A program made the translations under genes and the position numbers. Below, in pieces: positions 26,572 through 41,231 of a stretch of 64,000 nucleotides of DNA; the stretch's first letter is position 1; each line of letters opens with the position of its first letter. A model generated the notes under the pieces. That model worked only from the letters and a program-made list of their open reading frames with translations, ran no database searches and had not been told where the DNA came from. Source of the DNA: Chamaelirium japonicum (Eukaryota; Streptophyta; Magnoliopsida; Liliales; Melanthiaceae); NCBI GenBank assembly GCA_947650365.1, contig CANTAL010000129.1, positions 310,001 through 374,000 of the forward strand, written 5' to 3'.

Positions 26572-26802
26572 ATGATCCATTCTAATTCATTCCTACGATC
26601 TATTCTAATTCATTCGCTCGAATGTATCCATTCTAATTCATTCGTTCGATCCATTCTAATTCATTCGTACGATCCATTCAAATTCATTCGCATGATCCAG
26701 TCTAATTCATTCGTACGATCCAATATAATTCATTCTCACGAATGTAACCTTTCTAATTCATTCGTACGATCCATTCTAATCCATTTGTACGATCCATTCT
26801 AA
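26572..26802 (+). repeat. S1 block, right of a local pair
   Basis: A 76-codon frame, longer because the usual TGA after TTTGTA is missing (the monomer reads TTCGTACGATCC). It carries CCAGTC and CCAATATAATTC variants. Confidence 0.82.
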
Positions 26803-27362
26803 TCCATTCGTACGATCCATTCTAATCCGTTCCTACGATCCATTCTAATCCATTCGTAGGATCCATTCTAATTCATTCTCACAAATGTAACCTTTCTAAT
26901 TCATTCGTACGATCCATTCTAATTCATTCGTACAATCCATTCTAATCCATTCGTATGATCCATTCTAATCCATTTGTACGATCCATTCTAATTCATTCGC
27001 ATGAATGTAACCATTCTAATTCATTCGTACGATCCATTCTAATTCATTCCTACGATCCATTCTAATTCATTCGCACGAATGTATCCATTCTAATTCATTT
27101 GCACGATCAATTCTAATTCATTCCTATGATCCATTCTAATTCATTCGTACGATCCATTCTAATTCATTCGCTTGAATGTATCCATTCTAATTCATTCGTA
27201 CGATCCATTCTAATTCGTTCATACGATCCATTCTAATTCGTTCATACGATCTATTCTAATTCGTTCGTATGATCCATTCTAATTCATTCGCACGATCCAT
27301 TCTAATTCATTTGTACGATCCATTTTAATTCATTCGCATGATCCATTCTAATTCATTTGTAT

Positions 27363-29855
27363 GATACATTCGTGCGAATGAATTAGAAAGGATCGTACGA
27401 ATGAATTAGAATGGATCGTACGAAGGAATTAGATTAAATCGTGCGAATAAATTAGAATGGATCATACGAATGAATTATAATAGATATATTCATGCGAATG
27501 AATTAGAATGGATCGTACGAATGAATTAGAATGGATCGTGTGAATGAATTATAATGGATCGTATGAATAAATTAGAATGCATCGTACGAATGAATTAAAA
27601 TGGATACATTTGTGCGAATGAATTAGAATGGATCATACGATTGAATTTGTATAGATCGTACAAATGAATTAGAATGGATACATTTGTGCGAATTAATTAG
27701 AATGGATCGTACGAATGAATTAGAATGGATCGTACGAATGAATTAGAATGGATACTTCGAATGAATTAGAATGGATCGTACGAATGAATAAGAATAGATC
27801 ATACAAATGAATTAGAATGGATCGTGCGAATAAATTACAATTGATCATACGAATGAATTAGAATGGATCGTACGAATGAATTAGAATGGATCGTGCGAAT
27901 GAATTAGAATGGATATATTTGAACGAATAAATTAGAAAGGATCATACGAATGAATTAGAATGGATCGTACGAATGAATTAGAATGGATCGTGTGAATGAA
28001 TTAGAATCGATCGTACGAATAAATTAGAATGGATCGTACGAATAAATTAGATCGTACGAATGAATTAGAATGGATCAGACGAATGAATTAAAATGGATAC
28101 ATTCATACGACTGAATTAGAATGGATTGTACGAATGAATTAGAATGGATCGTACGAATGAATTAGAATGGATCGTACAAATGAATTAGAAAGGATCGTGC
28201 GAATGAATTAGAATGGGTCGTACGAATGAATTAGAATGGATATATTTGAACGAATAAATTAGAATGGATCATACGAATGAATTAGAATGGATCGTACGAA
28301 TTAATTAGAATGGATCGTGCGAATGAATTAGAATAGATCGTACGAATGAATTAAAATGGATACATTCATATGACTGAATTAGAATGGATCGTGCGAATTA
28401 ATTAGAATGGATCGTACGAATGAATTAGAATGGATCGTACGAATGAATTAGAATGGATACATTCGTGCGAATGAATTAGAATGGATCGGACGAATGAATT
28501 AGAATGGATCGTATGAATGAATTAGAATTGATCATATGAATGAATTAGAATGGTTACATTCGTGCAAATGAATTAAAATGGATCGTACGAATGGATTAGA
28601 ATGGATCGTACGAATGGATTAGAACACATTGTACGAATGAATTAGAATAGATACATTTGTGTGAATGAATTAGATTGCATCGTACAAATGAATTTGAATG
28701 GATTGTACGAATGAATTAGAATGGATCGTATGAATGAATTAGAATGGATCATGCGAATGAATTAGAATAGATCGTACGAATGAATTAGAATGGATCGTAC
28801 GAATAAATTAGAATGGATCGTGCGAATGAATTAGAATGGATCGTACGAATGAATTAGAATGTATCAACCGAATGAGTTAGAATGGATCATACGAATGAAT
28901 TAGAATGGATCGTACGAATGAATTAGAATGGATCGTGCGAATGAATTAGAATGGATACATTCGTGCAAATGAATTAGAATAGAATGTAAGAATGAATTAG
29001 AATGGATCGTACTAATGAATTAGAATGGATACATTCGTACAAATGAATTAGAATGGATCGTACGAATGGATTAGAATGGATCGTACGAATGGATTAGAAC
29101 GCATTGTGCGAATGGATTAGAATGTATCGTACGAATGAATTAGAATGGATCGTACGAATGAATTAGAATGGTTACATTCGAGCGAATGAATTAGAATGGA
29201 TCATACGAATGAATTAGAATGGATCATAGGAATGAATTAGAATGGATCGTGCAAATGAATTAGAATGGATACATTCGTGCGAATGAATTAGAATGGATCG
29301 TAGGAATGAATTAGAATGGATCGTACGAATGAATTAGAATGGTTACATTCGTGCGAATGAATTAGAATCGATCGTACGAATGGATTAGAATGGATCGTAC
29401 GAATGAATTAGAATGGATCGTACAAATGAATTTGAAAGGTTACATTTGTGAGAATGAATTAGAATGGATCGTACGAATGGATTAGAATGGATCGTACGAA
29501 TGGATTAGAATGGATCATATGAATGAATTAGAATGGATCATACAATTGAATTAGAAAGGTTACATTCGTGAGAATGAATTAGAATGGATCGTACGAATGA
29601 ATTAGAATGGATCATGCGAATGAATTTAAATGGATCGTACGAATGAATTAGAATGGATCGAACGAATGAATTAGAATGGATACATTCGAGCGAATGAATT
29701 AGAATAGATCGTAGGAATGAATTAGAATGAATCATACGAATGAATTAGAATGGATCGTGCGAATGAATTAGAATGGATTGTACGAATGAATTAGAATGGA
29801 TACATTCGTGCGAATGAATTAGAATGGATCGGACGAATGAATTAGAATGGATCGT
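27363..29855 (+). repeat. F block, 2.5 kb (longest F block)
   Basis: Contains the GAACACATT and ATTGCAT pair (about 28620-28680), GTATCAACCG (28861, relative of the GATCCACC marker) and S1 at 29538. Ends at J-prime after a GATCGGACG monomer. Confidence 0.9.
29538..29735 (-). repeat. S1 block, F orientation
   Basis: Open for 65 codons on the minus strand, starting at CATACGAATG. It has the CGTGA, ATGC, CGAAC, CGAGC and CGTAG unit series in order, and it is followed by a GATCGGACG monomer and the J-prime junction near 29856. Confidence 0.85.
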
Positions 29856-31097
29856 ACGATTCATTCTTATTCATTCCTACGATCAATTCTAATGCATTTG
29901 TACGATTCATTCTAATTCATTCGCACGATCCATTCTAATTCATTCGTACGATCCATTCTTATTCATTCATACGATCCATTCTAATTCATTCGTACGTTCC
30001 ATTCTAATTCATTCGCACGAATGTAACCATTCTAATTCATTCGTACGATCCATTCTAATTCATTCCTACGATCCATTCTAATTCATTCGCACGAATGTAT
30101 CAATTCTAATTCATTTGCACGATCCATTCTAATTCATTCCTATGATCCATTCTAATTCATTCGTACGATTCATTCTAATTCATTCACTCGAATGTATCCA
30201 TTCTAATTCATTCGTACGATCCATTCTAATTCGTTCATACGATCCATTTTAATTCGTTCGTACGATCCATTCAAATTCGTTCGTACGATCCATTCTAATT
30301 CATTCACACGATCCATTCTAATTCATTCGCACGATCCATTCTAATTCATTCTCACGAATGTAACCTTTCTAATTCATTTGTATGATCCATTCTAATTCAT
30401 TCGTACGATCCATTCTAATCCATTCATACGATCCATTCTAATTCTTTTGCACGATCCATTCTAATTCATTCCTATGATCCATTCTAATTGATTTGTACGA
30501 TCCATTCTAATTCATTCGCTCGAATGTATCCATTCTAATTCATTCGTACGGTCCATTCTAATTCATTCGTACGATCCATTCTAATTCATTCTCATGAATG
30601 TTAACTTTCTAATTCATTTGTATGTATCCATTCTAATTCATTCGTACGATCCATTCTAATTCATTCGCAAGATCCATTCTAATTCATTCGTACGATCCAT
30701 TCTAATTCATTCGCACGATCCATTCTAATTCATTCGTACGATCCATTTTAATTCATTCGCACGAATGTATCCATTCTAATGCATTCGTATGATTCATTCT
30801 AATTCATTCGCACGATCCATTCTAATTCATTCGTACGATCCATTCTAATTCATTCATCCGATCCATTCTAATTCATTCGCACGAATGTATCCATTCTAGT
30901 TCATTCGTACAATCCATTCTAATTCATTCGCACGATCCATTCTAATTCATTCGTATGATCCATTCTAATTCATTCCTACGATCTATTCTAATTCATTCGC
31001 TCGAATGTATCCATTCTAATTCATTCGTTCGCTCCATTCTAATTCATTTGTATGATCCATTCTAATTCATTCGTATAATCCATTCTAACTCATTCGT
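29856..31097 (-). repeat. R block, 1.24 kb
   Basis: Mostly the 1.1 kb module copy A. Contains an altered 28-mer GTTAACTTTC near 30600. Returns to F at GTAGGAATG. Confidence 0.9.
29960..31050 (-). repeat. 1.1 kb R module, copy A
   Basis: Shares an ordered series of variants with 33380-34450: CGCACGAATGTAACC (30014 and 33438), TTTGTATGTATCC (30617 and about 34018), AATGCATTCG then a CATCCG monomer, and an S1 start. The offset falls from 3424 to 3401 bp between these markers, that is by one 23-mer. Confidence 0.8.
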
Positions 31098-31968
31098 AGG
31101 AATGAATTAGAATGGATCGTACGAATGAATTAGAATGGTTACATTCGTGCGAATGAATTAGAATGGATCGTACGAATAGATTAGAATGGATCGTACGAAT
31201 GGATTAGAATGGATCGTTCGAATGAATTAGAATGGATCGTACAAATGAATTAGAAAGGTTACATTTGTGAGAATGAATTAGAATGGATCGTACGAATGGA
31301 TTAGAATGGATCATACGAATGGATTAGAATGGATCGTACGAATGGATTAGAATGGATCGTACGAATGAATTAGAATGGATCATACAAATGAATTAGAAAG
31401 ATTACATTCGTGAGAATAAATTAGAATGGATCGTGCGAATGAATTAGAATTGATCATACGAATGAATTAGAATGGATCGTACGAATGAATAAGAATAGAT
31501 CGTACGAATGAATTAGAATGGATACATTTGAGCGAATGAATTAGAATAGATCATAGGAATGAATTAGAATGGATCATACGAATGAATTAGAATGGATCAT
31601 ATGAATGAATTAGAATGGATCGTACGAATTAATTAGAATGGATACATTCGTGCGAATGAATTAGAATGGATCGTACGAATGAATTAGAATGGATCGTACG
31701 AATGAATTAGAATGAATCGTACGAATGAATTAGAATGGATCATACAAATTAATTAGAATAGATATATTTGTACGAATAAATTAGAATGGATTGTACGAAT
31801 GAATTAGAATGGATACATTCTTGCGAATAAATTAGAATGGATCGTATATTCGTGCAAATGAATTAGAATGGATCATACGAATAAATTAGAATGGATCGTG
31901 CGAATGAATTAGAATGAATCGCACGAATGCATTAGAATGGATTGTACGAATGCATTAGAATGGATCGT
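31098..31968 (+). repeat. F block, 871 bp
   Basis: S1 variant at about 31375-31570, 31-bp unit at 31847, two GAATGCATTAG monomers, then GTAC 31967-31970. Confidence 0.9.
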
Positions 31969-32988
31969 ACGATCCATTCTAATACATTCGTCCAATCCAT
32001 TCTAATTCATTTGCACGAATGTATCCATTCTAATTCATTCGTAAAATCTATTCTAATTCATTCGCACGATCCATTCTAATTCATTCGTATGATCAATTCT
32101 AAATCATTCCTACGATCTATTCTAATTCATTCGCTCGAATGTATCCATTCTAATTCATTCGTATGATCCATTCTTATTCATTCGTATGATCCATTCTAAT
32201 TCATTCGTATGATCAATTCTAATTCATTCCTATGATCCATTCTAATTCATTCGTACGATCCATTCTAATTCATTCGCTCGAATGTATCCATTCTAATTCA
32301 TTCATACGATCCATTCTAATTCGTTCATACGATCCATTCTAATTCGTTCATACGATCCATTTAAATTCGTTCATACGATCCATTCAAATTCATTCGCATG
32401 ATCCATTCTAATTCATTCGTACGATCCATTCTAATTCATTCTCACGAATGTAACCTTTCTAATTCATTTGTATGATCCATTCTAATTCATTCGTACGATC
32501 CATTCTAATCCATTCGTACGATCCATTCTAATCCATTCGTACGATCCATTCTAACTCATTCTCACAAATGTAACCTTTCTAATTTATTTGTACGATCCAT
32601 TCTAATTCATTCGTACGATCCATTCTAATTCATTCGTACGATCCATTCTAATCAATTCGTACGATCCATTCGAATTTATTCGCACGAATGTAACCATTCA
32701 AATTTATTCGTACGATCCATTCTAATTCCTCCATTCTAATTCATTCGCACGAATGTATCCATTCTAATTCATTTGCACGATCCATTCTAATTCATTCCGA
32801 TGATCCATTCTAATTCATTCGTACGATCCATTCTAATTCATTCGCTCGAATGTATCCATTCTAATTCATTCGTACGATCCATTCTAATTCGTTCATACGA
32901 TCCATTCTAATTCGTTCGTACGATCCATTCTAATTCATTCGTACGATCCATTCTAATCCATTCGTACGATCCATTCTAATTCATTCGG
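31969..32988 (-). repeat. R block, 1.0 kb
   Basis: Begins like the J right arm (CGTCCAATCC), then an S1 relative, TAACCTTTC 28-mers and S2. One shortened unit TAATTCCTCC lies near 32723. Closes at TTCGGACAAATG. Confidence 0.9.
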
Positions 32989-33371
32989 ACAAATGAATTA
33001 GAATAGATCGTATGAATGAATAAGAATGGATCGTACGAATGAATTAGAATGGATCATGCGAATGAATTAGAATGAATCGTAAGAATGAATTAGAATGGAT
33101 ACATTCGAGCGAATGAATTTGAATGTATCGTACGAATGAATTAGAATGGATCGTAGGAATGAATTAGAATGGATTGTGCAAATGAATTAGAATGGATACA
33201 TTCGTGCGAATGAATTAGAATGGATCATAGGAATGAATTAGAATGGATCGTACGAATGAATTAGAATGGTTACATTCGTGCGAATGAATTAGAATGGATC
33301 GTACGAATAAATTAGAATGGATCGTGCGAATGAATTAGAATTGATCATACGAATGAATTAGAATGGATCGT
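32989..33371 (+). repeat. F block, 383 bp
   Basis: S2 series in F. Ends GATCGTAC then GATCCATTC, a fully symmetric junction. Confidence 0.9.
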
Positions 33372-33379
33372 ACGATCCA

Positions 33380-34450
33380 TTCTTATTCATTCGCACGATC
33401 CATTCTAATTCATTCGTACGATCCATTCTAATTCATTCGCACGAATGTAACCATTCTAATTCATTCGTACGATCCATTCTAATTCATTCCGACGATCCAT
33501 TCTAATTCATTCGCACGAATGTATCCATTCTAATTCATTTGCACGATCCATTCTAATTCATTCCTATGATCCATTCTAATTCATTCGTACGGTCCATTCT
33601 AATTCATTCGCTCGAATGTATCCATTCTAATTCATTCGTACGATCCACTCTAATTCGTTCGTACGATCCATTCTAATTCGTTCGTACGATCCATTCTAAT
33701 TCATTCGCATGATCCATTCTAATTCATTCGCACGATCCATTCTAATTCATTCTCACGAATGTAACCTTTCTAATTCATTAGTATGATCCATTCTAATTCA
33801 TTCGTATGATCCATTCTAATCCATTTGTACGATCCATTCTAATTTATTTGCACGATCCATTCTAATTCATTCCTATGATCCATTCTAATTCATTCGTACG
33901 ATCCATTCTAATTCATTCGCTCGAATGTATCCATTCTAATTCATTCGTACGATCCATTCTAATTCATTCGTAGGATCCATTCTGATTCATTCTCACGAAT
34001 GTAAGCTTTCTAATTCATTTGTATGTATCCATTCTAATTCATTCGTACGATCCATTCTAATTCATTCATACGATCCATTCTAATTAATTCGCACGATCCA
34101 TTCTAATTCATTCGTACGATCCATTTTAATTCATTCACACGAATGTATCCATTCTAATGCATTCGTACGATTCATTCTAATTCATTCGCACGATCCATTC
34201 TAATTCATTCGTACGATCCATTCTAATTCATTCATCCGATCCATTCTAATTCATTCGCACGAATGTATCCATTCTAATTCATTCGTACAATCCATTCTAA
34301 TTCATTCGCACGATCCATTCTACTTCATTCGTATGATCCATTCTAATTCATTCCTACGATCTATTCTAATTCATTCGCTCGAATGTATCCATTCTAATTC
34401 ATTCGTTCGATCCATTCTAATTCATTCGTACGATCCATTCAAATACATTC
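33380..34450 (-). repeat. 1.1 kb R module, copy B
   Basis: Same order of diagnostic variants as the copy 3.4 kb upstream, with one monomer fewer in the middle. The two copies are separated by F and R blocks, so this is a dispersed or larger-scale duplication, not a simple tandem one. Confidence 0.8.
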
Positions 34451-34530
34451 GCATGATCCATTCTAATTCATTCGTACGATCCATTCTAATTCATTCGTAC
34501 GATCCATTCAAATTCATTCGTACGATCTAA
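34333..34530 (+). repeat. S1 block within the long R block
   Basis: 65 codons with two AAA replacements (FKYI and FKFI). It ends at a shortened monomer (GATCTAATTC) instead of the usual TGA. It lies at the right end of the 1.1 kb module copy B. Confidence 0.82.
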
Positions 34531-37404
34531 TTCATTCGTACGATCCATTCTAATTCATTCATACGATCGATTCTAATTCATTCGCACGATCCATTCTAAT
34601 TCATTTGTACGATCCATTCTAATTCATTCGTATGATCCATTCTAATTTATTCTTTCAAATATATCCATTCTAATTACTTCGTACGATCCATTCTAATTCA
34701 TTCGCACGATCGATTCTAATTCATTCGCACGAATGTATCCATTCTAATTAATTTGCCGATCCATTCTAATTCATTCCTATCATCCATTTTAATTCATTCG
34801 TACGATCCATTCTAATTCATTCGCTCGAATGTATCCTTTCTAATTCATTCGTACGATCCATTCTAATTCGTTCATACGATCCATTCTAATTCGTTCGTAC
34901 GATCCATTCTAATTCGTTCGTATGATCCATTCAAATTCATTCGTATGATCCATTCTAATTCATTCCTACGATCTATTCTAATTCATTCCTACGATCTATT
35001 CTAATTCATTCGTTCGATCCATTCTAATTCATTCGTACGATCCATTCAAATTCATTCGCATAATCCATTCTAATTCATTCATACGATCCATTCTATTCAT
35101 TCTCATGAATGTAACCTTTCTAATTCATTTGTATGATCCATTCTAATCCATTCGTACGATCCAATCTAATCCATTAGTACGATCCATTCTAATTCATTCT
35201 CAGAAATATAACCTTTCTAATTCATTTGTACGATCCATTCTAATTCATTCGTACGATCCATTTTAATCCATTCGAATGATCCATTCTAATTCATTCGCAC
35301 GAATGTAACCATTCTAATTCATTCGTGCGATCCATTCTAATTCATTCCTACGATCCATTCTAATTCATTTGCACGAATGTATCCATTCTAATTCATTTGC
35401 ACGATCCATTCTAATTCATTCCTATGATCCATTCTAATTCATTCGTACGATCCATTCTAATTCATTCTCACGAATGTAACCTTTCTAATTCATTTGTATG
35501 ATCCATTCTAATTCATTCGTACGATCCATTCTAATCCATTCGTACGATCCATTCTAATCCATTCCTACGATTCTTTCTAATCCATTCGTACGATCCATTC
35601 TAATTCATTCGTACGATCCATTCTAATTCATTCTCACAAATGTAACCTTTCTAATTCATTTGTACGATCCATTCTAATTCATTCGTACGATCCATTCTAA
35701 TCCATTCGTACGATCCATTCTAATCCATTCGTACGATCCATTCTAATTCATTCGCACGAATGTAACCATTCTAATTCATTCGTACGATCCATACAAATTC
35801 ATTCCTACGATCCATTCTAATTCATTCGCACGAATGTATCCATTCTAATTCATTTGCATGATCCATTCTAATTCATTCCTATGATCCATTCTGATTCATT
35901 CGTATGATACATTCTAATTCATTCGTACGATCCATTCTAATTCATTCGTACGATCCATTCTAATTCATTCGCATGATCCATTCGTATGATTCATTCTGGT
36001 CCATTCATATGATCCATTTTAATTCATTCTTACGATCCATTCTAATTCGTTCGTACTATCCTTCGTACGATCCATTCTAATTCGTTCGTACGATCCATTC
36101 TAATTCATTCGCACAATCCATTCTAACTCATTCATACGATCCATTCTAATTCATTCGTACGATCCATTCTAATTCATTTGTACAATCCATTCTAATTCAT
36201 TCGTACGATCCATTCTAATTCATTCGTATGATCCATTCTAACTCATTCGCACAAATGTATCCATTCTAATTCATTCGTACGATCCATTCTAATTCATTCG
36301 CATGATCCATTCTAATTCATTCGCACGATCCATTCCAATTCATTCGTATGATCCATTCTAATTCATTCGTACGATCCATTCTAATTCATTCGCACAAATG
36401 TATCCATTCTAATTCATTTGTATGATCCATTCCAATTCATTTGTACGATCCATTCAAATCCATTTGTACGATCCATTCTAATCCATTTGTACGATCCATT
36501 CTAATCCATTCGTACGGTCCATTCTAATTCATTCGTATGAATGTATCCTTTCTAATTTATTCGTACGATCCAGTCGTATTTATTCGAACGATCCATTCTA
36601 ATTCATTCGCACGAATGTATCCATTCTAATTCATTCGTACTATCCATTCTAATTCATTCGTATGATCCATTCTAATTCATTCGCACGATCCATTCAAATT
36701 CATTCGCACGATCCATTCTAATTCATTCGTACGATCCATTCGAATTCATTCATACGATCTATTCTAATTCATTCGCAAGAATTTATCCATTCTAATTCAT
36801 TCGTTCGATCCATTCTAATTCATTCGCATAAATATATCCATTCTAATTCATTTATACGATCCATTCTAATTCATTCGCACGATCCATTCTAATTCATTCG
36901 CACAAATGTATCCATTCTAATTCATTCGTACAATCCATTCTAATTCATTCGCATGATCCATTCTAATTCATTCGTACGATCCATTCCAATTCATTTGTAC
37001 GATACATTCTAATTCATTCGCACGAATGTATACATTCTAATTTATTCGTATGATCTATTCTAATTCATTTGCACGAATGTAACCATTCTAATTTATTCGT
37101 ACGATCCATTCGTACGATCGATTCAAATTCATTCGCAAGAATGTATCCATTCTAATTCATTCGCACGATCAATTCTAATTCATTCGTACGATCCATTCTA
37201 ATTCATTCGCACGAATGTAACCATTCTAATTCATTCGCACGATCCATTCTAATTCATTCGCACGATCCATTCTAATTCATTCGTATGATCTATTCTAATT
37301 CATTCCTACGATCTATTCTAATTCATTCGCTCGAATGTATCCATTCTAATTCATTCATACAATCCATTCTAATTCATTTGCAAGATCCATTCTAATTCAT
37401 TCGT

Positions 37405-37602
37405 ATGATCCATTCTAATTCATTCCTACGATCTATTCTAATTCATTCGCTCGAATATATCCATTCTAATTCATTCGTTCGATCCATTCTAATTCATTCG
37501 TACGATCCATTCAAATTCCTTCACATGATCCATTCTAATTCATTCGTACGATCCATTCCAATTCATTCTCACGAATGTAACCTTTCTAATACATTTGTAT
37601 GA
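37405..37602 (+). repeat. S1 block within the long R block
   Basis: 65 codons with TTCCTTCACATG in the middle. A further relative without a long frame lies near 38280-38440. Confidence 0.82.
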
Positions 37603-39275
37603 TCCATTCTAATTCATTCGTACAATCAAGTCTAATCCATTCGTACGATCCATTCTAATCCATTCGTACGATCCATTCTAATCCATTCATACGATCCATT
37701 CTAATTCATTCGCACAATCCATTCTAATTCATTCGCACGAATGTATCCATTCTAATTCATTCGCACGATCCATTCTAATTCATTCGCACAAATGTATCCA
37801 TTCTAATTCATTCGTACGATCCATTCTAATGCATTCGTACGATTCATTCTAATTCATTCGCACGATCCATTCTAATTCATTCGTACGATCCATTCTTATT
37901 CATTCATATGATCCATTCTAATTTATTCGTATGATCCATTCTAATTCATTCCTATGATCCATTCTAATCCATTCGTACGATCCATTCTAATTCATTCGCA
38001 CAAATATATCCATTCTAATTCATTCGTACGATCCATTCTAATTCATTCGTACGATCCATTCTAATTCATTCGTACGATCCATTCAAATTCATTCGCACGA
38101 ATGTATCCATTCTAATTCATTTGCACGATCCATTCTAATTCATTCCTATGATCCATTCTAATTCATTCGTATGATCCATTCTAATTCATTCGTACGATCC
38201 ATTCTAATTCGTTCATACGATCCATTCAAAATCGTTCGTACGATCCATTCTAATTCGTTCGTACAATCCATTCTAATTCATTCGTATGATCCATTCTAAT
38301 TCATTCCTACGATCTATTCCAATTCATTCGCCTGAATGTATCCATTCTAATTCATTCGTTCGATCCATTCTAATTCATTCGTACGATCCATTCAAATTCA
38401 TTCGCATTATCCATTCTAATTCATTCGTACGATCCATTCTAATTCATTCGTACGATCCATTCTAATCCATTCGTACGATCTATTCTAATTCATTCTCACA
38501 AATGTAACCTTTCTAATTCATTTGTACGATCCATTCTAATTCATTTGTACGATCCATTCTAATCCATTCGAACGATCCATTCTAATCCATTCGTACGATC
38601 CATTCTAATTCATTCGCACGAATGTAACCATTCTAATTCATTTGTACGATCCATTCTAATTCATTCCTACGATCCATTCTAATTCATTCGCACGAATGTA
38701 TCCCTTCTAATTCATTTGCACGATCCATTCTAATTCATTCCTATGATCCATTCTAATTCATTCGTACGATCCATTCTAATTCATTCGCTCGAATGTATCC
38801 ATTCTAATTCATTCGTACGATCCATTGTAATTCGTTCATACAATCCATTCAGATTCATTCGCACAAATGTATCCATTCAAATTCATTCGTACGATCCATT
38901 CTAATTAATTCGCACGATCCATTCTAATTCAGTCGTATGAATGTATCCATTTTAATTCATTCGTACGATCCATTCTAATTCATTCGTACGATCTAATTCA
39001 TTCGTACGATCCATACTAATTCATTCGTACGATCGATTCTAATTTATTCACACGATCCATTCTAATTCATTCGTACGATCCATTCTAATTCATTCGTATG
39101 ATCCATTCTAATTTATTCGTTCAAATGTATCCATTCTAATTCATTAGTACGATCCATTCTAATTCATTCGCACGATCCATTCTAATTCATTCGTACGATC
39201 CATTCTAATTCATTCGTATGATCACTTCTAATTCATTCGTACAATCCATTCTAATTCAGTCGTATGAATGTATTA

Positions 39276-39318
39276 TACGAATGAATTAGAATGGATCATG
39301 CGAATGAATTAAATGGAT
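39276..39318 (+). repeat. Tiny F block, 43 bp
   Basis: About two monomers between ATTATACG and a broken AATTAAATGGATCG unit, then back to R. Confidence 0.85.
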
Positions 39319-39609
39319 CGCTCCATTCTTATTCATCGCACAAATGTATCCATTCTAATTTATTCGTACGATTCATTCAAATTCAATTGTATGATCCATT
39401 CTAATTCATTCGCACGATCCATTCTAATTCATTTGCACGATCCATTCAAATTCATTCGTACGATCCATTCTAATTCATTCGCATGAATATATCCATTCTA
39501 ATTCATTCGTATGATCCATTCTAATTTATTCGCACGATCTATTCTAATTCATTCGTACGATCCATTCTAACTCATTCGTACGATCCATTCTAATTCATTC
39601 GCACGAATG
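39319..39609 (-). repeat. R block, 291 bp
   Basis: Starts at CTCCATTCTTATTCATCGC, like the HOR marker near 5490. Ends at the CGAATGTATCATACG switch. Confidence 0.88.
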
Positions 39610-39905
39610 TATCATACGAATGAATTAGAATGGATCATGCGAATGAATTAAAATGGATCGTACAAATGAATTAGAATAGATCGTGCGAATGAATTAGAAT
39701 GGATCGTACGAACAAATTAGAATGGATCGTACGAACGAATTAGAATGGATCATATGAACGAATTAGAATGGATCGTACGAATGAATTAGAATGGATACAT
39801 TCGAGAGAATGAATTAGAATGGATCGTACGAATGAATTAGAATAGATCATAGGAATGAATTAGAATGGATCGTGCAAATGAATTAGAATGGATACATTCG
39901 TGCGA
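39596..39905 (+). repeat. Dispersed duplicate of 61793-62090
   Basis: The R to F switch CGAATGTATCATACG is followed by the same run of variants in both places: CATGC, then AATTAAAATGG, GTACAAATG, a series of AACGAATTAG monomers, a 28-mer ending CGAGC or CGAGA, CATAGG, and TGCAAATG. A weaker relative is at 39266. Confidence 0.75.
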
Positions 39906-40648
39906 ATGAATTAGAACGCATTATATGAATGAATTAGAATGGATCGTACGAATGGATTAGAATGGATCGTACGAAAGAATTAGAATGGATCGTACGAATG
40001 AATTAGAATGGATATATTTGAGCGAATAAATTAGAAGGGATCGTACGAATGAATTAGAGTGGATCATAGGAATGAATTAGAATGGATCATGTAAATGAAT
40101 TAGAATGGATATATTCGTGCGAATGAATTAGAATGGATCGTAGGAATGAATTAGAATGGATCGTACGAATGAATTAGAATGGTTACATTCGTGCGAATGA
40201 ATTATAATGGATCGTACGAATGGATTAGAATGGATCGTACAAATGGATTAGAATGGATCGTACGAGTGGATTAGAATGGATCATACAAATGAATTAGAAA
40301 GGTTACATTTGTGAGAATGAATTAGAATGGATTGTACGAATGAATTAGAATGGATCGTACGAATGGACTAGAATGGATCGTACGAATGAATTAGAATGGA
40401 TCGTACGAATGCATTAGAATGGATACATTCGTGCGAATGAATTAGAATGGATCGTACGTATGAATTAGAATGGATCGTGCGAATGAATTAGAATGGATCA
40501 TACGAATGAGAATGGATCGTGCGAATGAATTAGAATGGATCGTACGAATGAATTAGAATGGATACATTTGTGCGAATGAATTAGAATATATCGTACAAAT
40601 GAATTAGAATGGATTTACGAATGAATTAGAATGGATCGTACAAATGAA

Positions 40649-40837
40649 TTAGAATGGATACATTTGTGCGATGAATAAGAATGGAGCGTATGAATGAATT
40701 AGAATGGACCGTACGAATGAACTGGAATGGATACATTCGTGCGAATGAATTAGAATGGATTGCACGAATGAATTAGAATGGATACATTCGTGCGAATGAA
40801 TTAAAATGGATCGTACGAATGAATTAGAATGGATCAT
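40649..40837 (-). repeat. S1-like block, different unit order
   Basis: 62 open codons on the minus strand with two CGTGC-type 28-mers and no CGAGC unit. The stop is avoided by TTA (GAATAAGAATGG on +) in place of AAA, so the open frame arose by a different route from the other blocks. Confidence 0.8.
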
Positions 40838-41231
40838 ACGAATGAATTAGAATGAATTGTATGAATGAATTAGAATAGATTGTGCGAATAAATTAGAATG
40901 GATCATACGAATGAATTAGAATAGATATATTCATGCGAATGAATTAGAATGGATCGTACGAATGAATTAGAATGGATCGTGCGAATGAATTAGAATGGAT
41001 CGTATGAATAAATTAGAATGGATCATATGAATGAATTAAAATGGATACATTTGTGCGAATTAGAATGGATCGTACGAATGGATTAGAATTAGATCGTACG
41101 AATGAATTAGAATGGATCGTACGAATGAATTAGAATGAATCATACGAATGAATTAGAATGGATCATACGAATGGATTAGAATGGATCGTACGAATGGATT
41201 AGAATGGATCGTACGAACGAATTAGAATGGA

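Larger units (their letters stand above)
25939..27362 (-). repeat. R block, 1.4 kb
   Basis: Two S1 blocks 513 bp apart, then S2 (about 27000-27300). Flips near 27362 at TGTATGATACATTCG. Confidence 0.9.
33372..39275 (-). repeat. R block, 5.9 kb (longest single-orientation block)
   Basis: Contains the 1.1 kb module copy B, several S1 and S2 relatives (34333, 34950, 35295, 35750, 37405, 38280, 38600) and shortened units at about 34525, 35090, 36057, 37101 and 38994. Between 36.5 and 37.3 kb the CGCACGAATG 28-mer is unusually frequent. No F monomer was seen in it. Confidence 0.88.
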
